The notes under the pieces were generated by a model. That model ran no database searches. It was not told where the DNA came from and worked only from the letters and a program-made list of their open reading frames with translations. 64,000 nucleotides of DNA, taken from NCBI GenBank assembly GCA_963634745.1, contig CAVHCX010000007.1, forward strand, positions 1 through 64,000, given 5' to 3'. Positions 32,770 to 41,627 of this stretch are shown here, piece by piece. The position numbers were made by a program, and so were the translations under genes. The first letter of the stretch is position 1. Each line of letters starts with the position of its first letter. The stretch is from CAKRJP01 sp963634745. Its GTDB lineage: Bacteria; Bacillota; Clostridia; Lachnospirales; Lachnospiraceae.

Positions 32770-35364
32770 TTAACAGCTTGAGCAACTGAATTCATGCTCT
32801 GTACGCTCAATAATGTTGTCCTGAACTTCCTTAGCCAATGTAACGAAGTGAGCACTGTATCCGGCAACACGAACTACCAAGTCCTTATGAAGCTCTGGGT
32901 GCTCCTGAGCATCAATCAAGGTCTGACGATCAATTACGTTGAACTGAACGTGCATTCCCTTATGATCAAAGTAACTTCTTACTACAGCTGCGAAGTTCTG
33001 AAGTCCATTATCTCCTGCTACTGCAGATGGAGTAAACTTCTGGTTGTAAAGAGTACCATTTGAGAAGTACTCATGGTCAAGCTTAGCTACAGAGTTTGTT
33101 GCTGCTGTAGGTCCACTTACATCCTTACCTGCACGAGGTGAAACACCGTCTGCAAGAGGAGTTGTTGCAAGTCTTCCATCCGGAAGAGCTGCTACATCTT
33201 TACCAAAGAGAACGTTTGCAGATACTGGGTAGCATCCTGCCTGGAACTGTCCTCCACGTGGGTTTGTATATTTCTCAACTTCTGCACTGTAAATACGAGC
33301 AACTCTAGCTGATACGTAGTCTACTTCGTCGATATCATTACCATACCAATCGGTCTTCTCCATAACCTTCTTGATTCCGTAATAATCTCCACCGACTGTT
33401 GCTGCAGGGCTTACAGAATTATTAACTGCATTTGTTACTGTAGCAAGATCTACAGATCCGTTGCTGCTAAGGATCTTCTTAACAATCTCATATACCTTCT
33501 GCTCATCAGTCTGAACAGCAGTTGCTGTAGCGTTAGGAACAGCACCGCCTGCGCGCTGTGCATCAAAGAGTTTCTCTGCCTGAGTAGAGCTGTCTACCGG
33601 ATAACCAAAGTTATGATCAAGAGCCTCTTTTAACTGAGAAATTGTAACTTCCTTATTCTCAAATACATGTTTTTGCATAGCATATGCAGAGTCACCGGTA
33701 TCAACAACACCGAATGCCTGTGGGCCGGTAAAGTTGTAGATTGCTCCACCTTCTTCTACTGTCTTACCACGTCCGATACAGTCTTCAACCAAAGCTGAAA
33801 GGAATGGCAACTGGTCTCTCTCCATATGAGCAAGGTCAACTGCATTATCAGCTTCTACCAAATGATATACGAAGTATTCCATCTGTTTCTCGAATGCTGT
33901 AAAGAAGTCTTCGATGCTTGTCCATGTGCTCATCTCACCGGTTACAGGTCCTAACTGCTTATCTCCGACACGTCCGTTGTTTAATGTAATCTCCATTACC
34001 TTAGCAACGTTGAAGAATGCAGCATCATGCCAACCTTCTGTCTTGTGTGGGCACTGTGGCTCTACACAACCGATGATACAGTAGTTACGAGCATCTTCCA
34101 ATTTAACACCACGGTTAACAAGAGCCGGGATGATAACTTCATCATTGTACATAGCCGGAACACCAAGTCCTAAACGAGCAAGCTCGCAAGCTCTGTATAA
34201 GAACTCATCCGGTGTATTCTCATGTACACGGATTGAGAATGAAGGAGCTGGCAGTCTAACATGTGCACAAGCCTGCATAGCCATGTAAGAAATATCATTT
34301 GTAATATCTCTACCCTTCTCATCCTGTCCACCAACACCTAAGTTCTGGAATACTGCATATCCGGCAAACGCCTGATCAGAGATTGCATCTCTTGTCTTGT
34401 TGATGTCATTTAATTTAACCCAGATACAATCGATAAGTTCCTGAGCAAACTCCGGACTGATATTCTTATCATCTCTATAGTATGGATACATATAAGTATC
34501 AAATCTACCTGGAGAAATAGAATGTCCGGAAGACTCGATCTGAAGCATCAATTGAACAAACCAGAAGGACTGGCAAGCCTCATAGAAGTTTGTTGCTCCG
34601 TTCTCCGGAACTCTATCGCAGTTAGCAGCGATCTGAAGGAGTTCAGCTTTTCTTGTCGGATTAGTCTCAACAGCTGCCATCTCTCTAGCCTTAGCTGCAT
34701 AACGATGAGCAAAATTAATAGCTGCAGAATATGTAATGATTACTGCATTGTAGAACTGTTGTTTCTTAATATATGTAGGATCGTTGCGGTCCATCTTTTC
34801 CATTGCACAAACAACTTCTTCGATAACTCCGCGGAAACCTTTATCAATGATCTTTCCATAATCTACGCAAACATGTCCTACACCACCATAGTAGTAGTTA
34901 CCAACTGTAAATACACCGTTTGCCTGGCATGCTTTTGTCTCCTCTGACATGTAAGATGTAGCTAAATCACTTACTGTCTTTCCCGGCCAATAGAGGAATG
35001 CTTCATGAAGTTTTTCTGCAACATCCTTTGGAATCTTGAATGGGTCAGCCATTCTGGTCTCCATAGTATCAAACTCAGCCTCAACCCAGTCATAAGAATA
35101 CTCCGGAGCGATCTGGCATGAACGAGGATGCACAGTCAAAGAACCAACGATCAATTCGTCATCTCTGATTGTTACAGGAAGCTCATTGAATAACTTCTCA
35201 GCAACTTTCGCACGACGCATTACGTTAGGCAAACCTTCTGTCTCTTTGTAAGCCTCTGTTGTAAGCACAGCTCTCTCAGCTTCTACTTCAGGAAATGCTG
35301 TTACAACTACGTTAGCCAAACGTTTGATTCGTTCTGTTGGCTCTGTAAAACCTTTTGCTATCAT
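32770..35364 (-). CDS. B12-independent glycyl-radical diol (1,2-propanediol/glycerol) dehydratase
   Basis: This 864-residue radical enzyme dehydrates 1,2-propanediol to propionaldehyde (or glycerol to 3-hydroxypropionaldehyde). Numbering matches Clostridium butyricum glycerol dehydratase over the first ~500 residues: H164 (GVGHV), H281/S282 (SGHSIS), C433 and E435 (GCVEPQ), D447 (GWHDA). The glycyl-radical site is G835 (RVAGYSA). H164 and D447 argue against choline lyase CutC. Position 339 is Phe rather than Tyr. Relative to that enzyme ~70 extra residues occur at ~590-665, including an amphipathic helix, and the protein ends in an added CSSC. Substrate is inferred from the pdu-type surroundings. 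Confidence 0.9.
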   Translation of the reverse strand: MIAKGFTEPTERIKRLANVVVTAFPEVEAERAVLTTEAYKETEGLPNVMRRAKVAEKLFNELPVTIRDDELIVGSLTVHPRSCQIAPEYSYDWVEAEFDTMETRMADPFKIPKDVAEKLHEAFLYWPGKTVSDLATSYMSEETKACQANGVFTVGNYYYGGVGHVCVDYGKIIDKGFRGVIEEVVCAMEKMDRNDPTYIKKQQFYNAVIITYSAAINFAHRYAAKAREMAAVETNPTRKAELLQIAANCDRVPENGATNFYEACQSFWFVQLMLQIESSGHSISPGRFDTYMYPYYRDDKNISPEFAQELIDCIWVKLNDINKTRDAISDQAFAGYAVFQNLGVGGQDEKGRDITNDISYMAMQACAHVRLPAPSFSIRVHENTPDEFLYRACELARLGLGVPAMYNDEVIIPALVNRGVKLEDARNYCIIGCVEPQCPHKTEGWHDAAFFNVAKVMEITLNNGRVGDKQLGPVTGEMSTWTSIEDFFTAFEKQMEYFVYHLVEADNAVDLAHMERDQLPFLSALVEDCIGRGKTVEEGGAIYNFTGPQAFGVVDTGDSAYAMQKHVFENKEVTISQLKEALDHNFGYPVDSSTQAEKLFDAQRAGGAVPNATATAVQTDEQKVYEIVKKILSSNGSVDLATVTNAVNNSVSPAATVGGDYYGIKKVMEKTDWYGNDIDEVDYVSARVARIYSAEVEKYTNPRGGQFQAGCYPVSANVLFGKDVAALPDGRLATTPLADGVSPRAGKDVSGPTAATNSVAKLDHEYFSNGTLYNQKFTPSAVAGDNGLQNFAAVVRSYFDHKGMHVQFNVIDRQTLIDAQEHPELHKDLVVRVAGYSAHFVTLAKEVQDNIIERTEHEFSCSSC

Positions 35365-35472
35365 ATTAAATAACCTCCTTTAATATTGTGCTCTATTTAT
35401 GAGCATTATTACACAGTCCGCCAAAAATCTACAGGTAGTTTAAAAACCATCCTTGGTAAATTTAAAACGCAC

Positions 35473-36054
35473 TTATGATTCGAAAATTATAATGTGAAGT
35501 AACTTCAAAAACTCTCTCAAAAGAGTAATATGACCGGGCCAGGCCGGGGATGTCACCAAATTGCCATCCACCACTGTCTCTGTCACAGGCACTTGCATAT
35601 AAGTAGCCTTTGCCATAGTTACTTCCGGTGCCACAGCATCGTATGCGGTTAAAATTCTTCCTTGTAATACATCTGCGGCTGTTAGGATCTGTACTCCGTG
35701 GCAGATTGCCGCCACCGGAAGATTCATTTGGAAGAAAAACCGAACAAGATCCAAGACTCTCGGATCTCTTCTTAAATATTCCGGGCCCCTTCCTCCTGTA
35801 AGATACAACCCGTCATACTCCGTAAGCTTTAGATAGTCAAACGAAGCATTTAATTTAAACAAATGTCCCGGTTTTTCCGAATATGTTTGTTCCGCTCCAA
35901 AATCATGCACTGCTGTCTGAATACATTCCCCGGCTGTTTTTCCGGGGCAGACCACATCAACCTGAACCCCGGCCATCTCCAGGGCTTGATATGGAACCAT
36001 AACTTCATAGTCCTCTGTATAATCTCCAGCGATCATTAATACGCGTTTCGCCAT
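35473..36054 (-). CDS. DJ-1/PfpI-family protein in the microcompartment operon
   Basis: The protein has ~193 residues. The family pattern is clear: RVLMIAGDYTEDYEVMVPYQAL, GLYLTGGRGPEYLR, and the nucleophile elbow VAAICHGVQILTAADVL with the conserved cysteine. The ATG at 36054 follows GGAAAGGAAG and lies within the end of the EutP gene (~50-bp overlap). DJ-1/PfpI members include glyoxalases, deglycases and redox-stress chaperones. A role in removing reactive aldehyde adducts is plausible but is inference. No encapsulation helix is seen. Confidence 0.85.
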   Translation of the reverse strand: MAKRVLMIAGDYTEDYEVMVPYQALEMAGVQVDVVCPGKTAGECIQTAVHDFGAEQTYSEKPGHLFKLNASFDYLKLTEYDGLYLTGGRGPEYLRRDPRVLDLVRFFFQMNLPVAAICHGVQILTAADVLQGRILTAYDAVAPEVTMAKATYMQVPVTETVVDGNLVTSPAWPGHITLLREFLKLLHIIIFES

Positions 36055-36595
36055 CTTTCTTCCTTTCCGGGCGATTAATGAGCTTAACTCCATCTTCGAT
36101 CACGATATTTTCGTGTTCATAGCCAAGCTCTCCTTCGTGACCTTCCTTCTCCCAGGGCATCACATCCCCCTCTTCTCTTAAATATAGAAGAATGTCTGCA
36201 ATACCCTCGCCAATGACTGAATCAACAAAAAATATGGTCTTGCAACCTGCAAGTCTAAGCCACATCTCTGCCATATCCGGTCTTGCTCCCAAATCATTAA
36301 TCTTAGTTACAATCCCTACAACCTCACGGGTTGCCAAGGATGCAATGTTAGGGCTGTATACGGAATAATCCTCTGTAGAACTCATCATAAGCCCTACAAT
36401 GCTGGCTTCATATGCATACAAGATTACTCCGTTTGCCAATTCTCTGTTTTCACAATACTCACCGGGAGTATCAATAATCACATCGTAGTGATTTACATAT
36501 TGTGTCTTGTGGTAAGAAATCTTATTTCCTTTTAAAGCTTGTGTTAAAGTTGTCTTTCCAGTTCCTGTCCGACCTATAAATATAATCTTTCTCAT
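36005..36595 (-). CDS. pduV: EutP/PduV-type small GTPase-like protein
   Basis: The protein has 196 residues with the Ras-like P-loop GRTGTGKTTLTQAL, switch-II-like IIDTPGEYCEN and the guanine-specificity region VTKINDLGARPD. EutP/PduV proteins are found in ethanolamine and propanediol operons. Some are reported to have acetate-kinase-like or localisation roles, so function is not settled. Residues 150-196 are an extra polar tail compared with typical ~150-residue EutP, running into the overlap with the downstream gene. It starts 3 bp after the PduU-like gene. Confidence 0.88.
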   Translation of the reverse strand: MRKIIFIGRTGTGKTTLTQALKGNKISYHKTQYVNHYDVIIDTPGEYCENRELANGVILYAYEASIVGLMMSSTEDYSVYSPNIASLATREVVGIVTKINDLGARPDMAEMWLRLAGCKTIFFVDSVIGEGIADILLYLREEGDVMPWEKEGHEGELGYEHENIVIEDGVKLINRPERKKDGETRINDRWRLYRGL

Positions 36596-36598
36596 AAT

Positions 36599-36973
36599 CT
36601 AAGCCTTCGTAATATTGCAAACCGTAAATCCCATTTCCCGTTTTGCATAAAGAAGAACCGCCTCCCAAGCCGTAGTCACATCTGCAATCCTTCCTGTTAT
36701 AATCAGAGTACCGCTGAAACGATCAATAAAGCCTAGATCAATCCTTGCTCGCTTCATGGCAATGTCTGCAGCAATAATGGCCGTCTCGCTCGGGGAAAGT
36801 GTCATGACACCAATGGCCGCTTTGTTATAATCTACTGTTGGATCCAGACCAAGTTTTTGATAGATCAGCGGGTTCGGGCTAGACACTACATGGGCCATGG
36901 TAATCTGCTTACCTGGTACCGTTTCCTGAATAATTCTCTCTAATCCCAATTCTCCCAACTGTGTTCTTTCCAT
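36599..36973 (-). CDS. pduU: PduU/EutS-like circularly permuted BMC-H shell protein
   Basis: The ATG at 36973 follows AAGGTAAGGAAG; an upstream in-frame ATG at 37018 lies inside an inverted repeat and is unlikely. The protein (~124 residues) contains RIIQETVPGKQITMAHVVSSP (the N-terminal beta-barrel strand of PduU/EutS), then NKAAIGVMTLSPSETAIIAADIAMKRARIDLGFIDRFSGTLIITGRIADV, the permuted BMC fold. It forms hexamers with a capped pore. It is the first shell gene of the operon. Confidence 0.92.
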   Translation of the reverse strand: MERTQLGELGLERIIQETVPGKQITMAHVVSSPNPLIYQKLGLDPTVDYNKAAIGVMTLSPSETAIIAADIAMKRARIDLGFIDRFSGTLIITGRIADVTTAWEAVLLYAKREMGFTVCNITKA

Positions 36974-37000
36974 ATATACTTCCTTACCTTCTTTTCTAAA

Positions 37001-37077
37001 CAGGTGAAGTTTCTTCACCTGACTTTCTTTAAATGAAATTCGCCCAAATCACAAAATTTTGGATTCTGGCGAATTTC
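37001..37077 (-). promoter_or_regulatory. Two perfect inverted repeats between the channel gene and pduU
   Basis: CAGGTGAAG/CTTCACCTG (9 bp, 3-nt loop, 37001-37021) and GAAATTCGCC/GGCGAATTTC (10 bp, 37035-37044 with 37068-37077) occur in tandem. They may act as RNA hairpins that partly terminate or stabilise the transcript, or as an operator. Confidence 0.6.
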
Positions 37078-37128
37078 TTTCTCTTATTCAATTTTCACTT
37101 ATAAAATCTTAGCTTAAGCTCGAATTTC

Positions 37129-37851
37129 TTAGAATACTGCATTTACTGCAACAACTGCTAAGATTCCTCCGATACTGCTTCCTAGGAGGTTAACTACTAA
37201 CTGGTAGGTCCAGTCTACTTTTTCTCCATCCTTGGTAGGAATTGGTAAAATAGCAAACCAGATGCTACTGAATACAGAACGCATTGCATTCATTGAAAAT
37301 CCTGTCAGGTTCAATGTCAATGACAGCAAATATACTGCTGCAAATCCGATCACACCAATCTGAAGTGCTGCTGTAGGTCCGTCTGTTGCATGGATTGTTC
37401 CAAGTACTAAGAAAAGGAACAAGAAGGTTGCACAAATCTCCTGAACAACATTTAATGGAAGATTTCTCTGAACAGGGCCTGCTGAGAAGATTCCGGCCTT
37501 GCTAACTCCTTCGCTTTCCTTAAAGCTGTCATAGAAGTTAACAACGGTAAGAACGATTGCAACACCTGCTGCCAAGAATTCCATCAAAAGATACATTACA
37601 GCTTCTCCTGCGGTGATTCCTCCAACGATCAACTGACCAAGGACAACACCCGGATTCAAAAGAGCAGGTCCTCCCATTACAACTGCGATACACAGACCAA
37701 AGCCTACTGCCAAGGACCATGCAAATGAAAGGTCTACCCAACTTAATCCCGGAAGCTGAGTCTTCTTAAGGGTAACATTACTCATGTAGGTATAACCTCC
37801 CAACAGGAAAACCAAACTACCTACAAATTCTGATAAATAAACCATAGTCAC
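37129..37851 (-). CDS. MIP-family (aquaporin/glycerol facilitator-like) channel with altered NPA motifs
   Basis: This 240-residue membrane protein has about six helices and the MIP layout: an N-terminal acidic residue in YLSEFVGSLVFLLGG, a first half-helix ALLNPGVVLGQ and a second GFSMNAMRSVFSS. The canonical NPA is NPG in the first loop (N66-G68) and NAM in the second (N188-M190), while the selectivity-filter arginine (R191) remains. It is the first gene of the microcompartment operon and is expected to admit 1,2-propanediol or glycerol, as PduF does in Salmonella. The start is GTG at 37851 after GGAGG; an ATG two codons on is possible. Confidence 0.82.
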   Translation of the reverse strand: MTMVYLSEFVGSLVFLLGGYTYMSNVTLKKTQLPGLSWVDLSFAWSLAVGFGLCIAVVMGGPALLNPGVVLGQLIVGGITAGEAVMYLLMEFLAAGVAIVLTVVNFYDSFKESEGVSKAGIFSAGPVQRNLPLNVVQEICATFLFLFLVLGTIHATDGPTAALQIGVIGFAAVYLLSLTLNLTGFSMNAMRSVFSSIWFAILPIPTKDGEKVDWTYQLVVNLLGSSIGGILAVVAVNAVF

Positions 37852-37923
37852 TAATGACCTCCTTCCTTTAGTTTCCCCTTGCTATTCACAAATGTACCAT
37901 TCGAAGACTAGTCAAAAACAGTG

Positions 37924-37953
37924 ATTATTCAAACTTAATATGGTGAATTTCAA
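37924..37953 (-). promoter_or_regulatory. Candidate promoter of the microcompartment operon
   Basis: On the minus strand TTGAAA (37948-37953) and AATAAT (37924-37929) are 18 bp apart. It lies about 75 bp before the channel gene start. It is weak by consensus, as expected of an activator-dependent promoter. Confidence 0.45.
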
Positions 37954-38060
37954 GCCTTTTTCAGAAAGTTTGTTTTTTACCTTTATTTGTTTCAAAAAAC
38001 TCTTCTTACCACCATGCTACTTTGATAGAATTTTATAGAGAATGTATAAGGAGGTGTTGT

Positions 38061-41000
38061 ATGAAACGTGATCTTCAGATTCTAGATGGAAATAAGGCGG
38101 CTGCCAGTATTGCCTATGAATTTACTGACGTAGCCTTTGTATATCCTATTACACCTGCTACTCCCATGGCTGAGTATACGGAACAATTTTCTGCCTCCGG
38201 CAGGGAGAATCTCTTTGGCAACAAGGTAAGCGTTTCTCAAATGCAATCAGAAGCAGGAGTTTCCGGTGCCATGCACGGCGCTTTAGCCTCCGGCGCACTG
38301 GCTTCTACCTACACAGCATCTCAGGGATTATTACTCATGATTCCCAATCTTTATAAGATGGCCGCAGAGCATTTGCCGGGAGTTATTTATGTAGCTTCCC
38401 GCTCCATCGCTACCCATGCCTTGTCCATTTTCGGAGATCATTCGGACATTTATGCCACAAGGCAGACGGGCGCATGTATTTTTAGCGTATCAAATGTGCA
38501 GGAGATTGTAGATTTGGCTCCGGTTGCCCACCTATCTGCTATCATCGGGAAGATGCCGGTCATATTTTTCTTCGACGGCTTCCGCACCTCCCACGAGACG
38601 CAAAAAGTGGAGACCTGGTCGAAAGAAGATTTAGAAGGCTTTTTACCTAAGGAATATATAAAGGCCTTCAGGGATCAGGCCCTAAACCCCAGACGTCCAA
38701 AGGCTATGGGAAGTGCCCAAAATCCAGACATTTATTTTCAGGCCAGGGAAGCAAACAACCTAGGCTATCTTATGATGCCGGAAGTTGTTTCTATTCAAAT
38801 AGATAAAATCAATGACAAATTAGGAACAAAGTATGCTCCTTATGAATATTACGGAGCCCCCGATGCAAAGCATGTGATCATCGCCATGGGTTCTGTCATC
38901 GATACGATCAAGTCTAGCGTAGATTATTTAAATGCCAAGGGAGATAAAGTCGGCGTTTTAAATGTACGTTTATTCCGCCCCTTTAGCACCAGCAAGCTGA
39001 TTGAAGCACTTCCTGCTTCTACCCAGCAGATCAGCGTACTAGACCGCACCAAGGAGCCGGGTTCTGTAGGGGAGCCTCTCTATCAGGATGTGGCATCTGC
39101 CTTGAACGGATCCTACCTTCAGCATGTAAAGCTCCATCATGGTCGTTACGGTTTGGCCTCAAAAGACACCACTCCGGACCAGATTGTGGCTGTATTTTCT
39201 AATCACGACAAGAAGGAATTTACCATTGGAATCCAGGATGATATTACGCATTTATCTTTGGAAACAGAGAACTCTCTTTCCTTAGAAACCCAGGATTGTT
39301 TTTGTTGCAAATTTTATGGCAGAGGTTCCGATGGAACCATCGGAAGTGTCAAGGCTGCGGGAAAAATTATCGGAGAGCACACAGATAACTATGTGCAGGT
39401 ATTTTCTGAATATGATTCCAAAGTATCCGGCAGTTTGACTACCAGCCATTTGCGCTATAGCAAGCATAGGTTCAATCATCCTTATCTTGTAGATCAGGCG
39501 CATTTTATCGTTTGCAATCATTTTAAAGACTTGGAGAAATATGATCTGCTTGATGATCTCTTAGATGGGGGAGCTCTTTTATTAAATTGTCCCTATTCCA
39601 TCGACGAATTAGAGAAGCATCTTTCTTCTGCCACAAAGCAATACCTGGCAAAGCATAGAATTTCTCTTTATACCATAGATGCGGACCAGCTCTGCAGAAA
39701 GATTGGTCTGGGAAATCATATTAATATGATGATCATGACGGCCGCTTTTTGTATTATGAAACTCATGGCCGCTGATGACTGCGCTGCTCTTTTAAAAAAA
39801 TATGTAGAGATCGCATATAAAAATTACGGATCCTCTGTATTGGAGAAAAATCACAAGGCAATTGAATGTGCCAGGGACCATCTAAAGCAGGTAGAAGTTC
39901 CTAAAAACTGGGCTGAGGCCAGGGATCCAGATCCTAGTCTTCCCTCTGACTCCTCAGTTTATGCCACAAAAGATCCTGCCAAGGATAATTTCCTTAAGGA
40001 AATTCATAGGCCCATTATGGCAAACAAGGGAGATGAGATTCCGGTATCCGCTCTTCTTCCCTACTCTGACGGAAGCAGTCCCAGTGGCACCTCAGCTTTC
40101 GACAAGCCGGGCGCTGCTGCTTATGTAGCCATTTGGAATATGAAAGAATGCTTACAATGTAATCATTGCTCTTTTGTTTGTCCGCACTCTGCTATCCGTC
40201 CATATATTTTAACCAAAGAAGAGGTTGAAAAGGCCCCCGCATCTTTGAAGCATTGTGCTTTAACCGGAGGCTCAGACTATGAATTTACTATAGGTGTGTC
40301 TGTGATGGACTGTACTGGATGTGGCTCTTGTCTTAGCAAATGTCCTGCTTCCGGCAAGGCGCTTCGCATGCTGCCTCTTGAGAAAGCTAAAGACCAACAG
40401 GAACTTTTTGATTATCTGGAGTCCCTTCCAAAAAAGGAAATTGCCTCCCAATTATTCAGACCTACGTCTGTAAAGGGAAGCCAATTTAACAAACCGCTTT
40501 TGGAATTTCCGGGAAGCTGTCCCGGCTGCGGCGAGACAGCTTATGCCAAACTATTAACCCAGCTTTTTGGAGATCGGATGTATATTGCAAATGCTACCGG
40601 CTGTTCCTCTATTTGGGGAAATTCCACCCCCAGCATGCCTTATACAACCGATGCTATGGGGCACGGACCCGCCTGGTCCAACTCTCTTTTTGAGGATGCT
40701 GCCGAATTTGGATATGGTATGCTTTTAGCTCAAAACCATATTAGAGGAGCCTTAAGAGAAAGGCTCCTAAAGCTTTATGAATCATTAAAAGAAGATGATG
40801 CTCTAAAGAATTCTATTAGAAACTGGATGGATACCTATACTTCCGGCTCATCAAATTCATCAACCACCGATGACCTTTGTCATCAACTAGCAAGCCATTC
40901 TTCACCGGAAGCTCAGAGTATCTTACAATATCAAGACTATCTCGCAAAGAAATCCCAATGGATTTTCGGAGGAGATGGTTGGGCTTACGATATCGGATTC

Positions 41001-41609
41001 GGAGGATTAGATCATATACTAGCCTCCGGCAGGGATATCAACATTCTGGTATTTGATACGGAATGTTATTCCAACACCGGAGGGCAGGCATCTAAATCGA
41101 CACCTCAGGGTGCCATTGCCAAATTAGCCTCTACTGGAAAAATTACTTCCAAAAAAGACCTGCCCTCTATAGCAATGAATTACAAGAATGTATATGTAGC
41201 CAGCATATCCATGGGTGCAGACATGAACCAATGCATCAAAGCCATGGTAGAGGCGGAAAGCCATCCCGGGCCTTCCCTGCTGCTAGCCTATGCTCCTTGT
41301 AAACATCATGGCCTTCCACGAGGCGCTGCCGGTGCTCAATACGAAGAGGAGGCAGCAGTTGCCTGTGGATACAGAAACCTATTTCGCTATAATCCATCGA
41401 ACATAGAAAAGGGCTTGCCGGCTATGCAAATGGATGCCTATGGTGACAGCGAAAAATTAGAAGCGTTTCTCTCCCAAGAGAAACGCTATAAGACAGCAAA
41501 TTATTTAGATCCTAAAGAGGGAGAAGAACTAAAGGACCACTTAAAAGAAGACGTCATCGATTCTTCTAAGCAACTAATCTCCCACATGACAAAAGGCAAT
41601 CATCTATAA
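38061..41609 (+). CDS. nifJ: Pyruvate:ferredoxin (flavodoxin) oxidoreductase
   Basis: This ~1182-residue single-chain enzyme converts pyruvate and CoA to acetyl-CoA, CO2 and reduced ferredoxin. The ATG at 38061 follows AAGGAGGTG. Domains in order: TPP-pyrimidine domain (FVYPITPATPMAEY), transketolase C-like domain, gamma domain (RGSDGTIGSVKAAGKIIGEH), two-cluster ferredoxin domain (CLQCNHCSFVCPHSAI and CTGCGSCLSKCP), then the TPP-binding domain with CPGCGETAYAKL and GDGWAYDIGFGGLDH. Length is normal. It diverges from the microcompartment operon. The reduced ferredoxin it makes could supply electrons to the activase, which is inference. Confidence 0.95.
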   Translation: MKRDLQILDGNKAAASIAYEFTDVAFVYPITPATPMAEYTEQFSASGRENLFGNKVSVSQMQSEAGVSGAMHGALASGALASTYTASQGLLLMIPNLYKMAAEHLPGVIYVASRSIATHALSIFGDHSDIYATRQTGACIFSVSNVQEIVDLAPVAHLSAIIGKMPVIFFFDGFRTSHETQKVETWSKEDLEGFLPKEYIKAFRDQALNPRRPKAMGSAQNPDIYFQAREANNLGYLMMPEVVSIQIDKINDKLGTKYAPYEYYGAPDAKHVIIAMGSVIDTIKSSVDYLNAKGDKVGVLNVRLFRPFSTSKLIEALPASTQQISVLDRTKEPGSVGEPLYQDVASALNGSYLQHVKLHHGRYGLASKDTTPDQIVAVFSNHDKKEFTIGIQDDITHLSLETENSLSLETQDCFCCKFYGRGSDGTIGSVKAAGKIIGEHTDNYVQVFSEYDSKVSGSLTTSHLRYSKHRFNHPYLVDQAHFIVCNHFKDLEKYDLLDDLLDGGALLLNCPYSIDELEKHLSSATKQYLAKHRISLYTIDADQLCRKIGLGNHINMMIMTAAFCIMKLMAADDCAALLKKYVEIAYKNYGSSVLEKNHKAIECARDHLKQVEVPKNWAEARDPDPSLPSDSSVYATKDPAKDNFLKEIHRPIMANKGDEIPVSALLPYSDGSSPSGTSAFDKPGAAAYVAIWNMKECLQCNHCSFVCPHSAIRPYILTKEEVEKAPASLKHCALTGGSDYEFTIGVSVMDCTGCGSCLSKCPASGKALRMLPLEKAKDQQELFDYLESLPKKEIASQLFRPTSVKGSQFNKPLLEFPGSCPGCGETAYAKLLTQLFGDRMYIANATGCSSIWGNSTPSMPYTTDAMGHGPAWSNSLFEDAAEFGYGMLLAQNHIRGALRERLLKLYESLKEDDALKNSIRNWMDTYTSGSSNSSTTDDLCHQLASHSSPEAQSILQYQDYLAKKSQWIFGGDGWAYDIGFGGLDHILASGRDINILVFDTECYSNTGGQASKSTPQGAIAKLASTGKITSKKDLPSIAMNYKNVYVASISMGADMNQCIKAMVEAESHPGPSLLLAYAPCKHHGLPRGAAGAQYEEEAAVACGYRNLFRYNPSNIEKGLPAMQMDAYGDSEKLEAFLSQEKRYKTANYLDPKEGEELKDHLKEDVIDSSKQLISHMTKGNHL

Positions 41610-41627
41610 TCTAGAACTCCATTTTTG

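Noticed and set aside
32770..35364. Choline trimethylamine-lyase (CutC) identity for the glycyl-radical enzyme
   Set aside because: GCVEPQ is shared by both groups, but H164, H281/S282 and D447 match glycerol/propanediol dehydratase, and the neighbours are pdu-type rather than cut-type.
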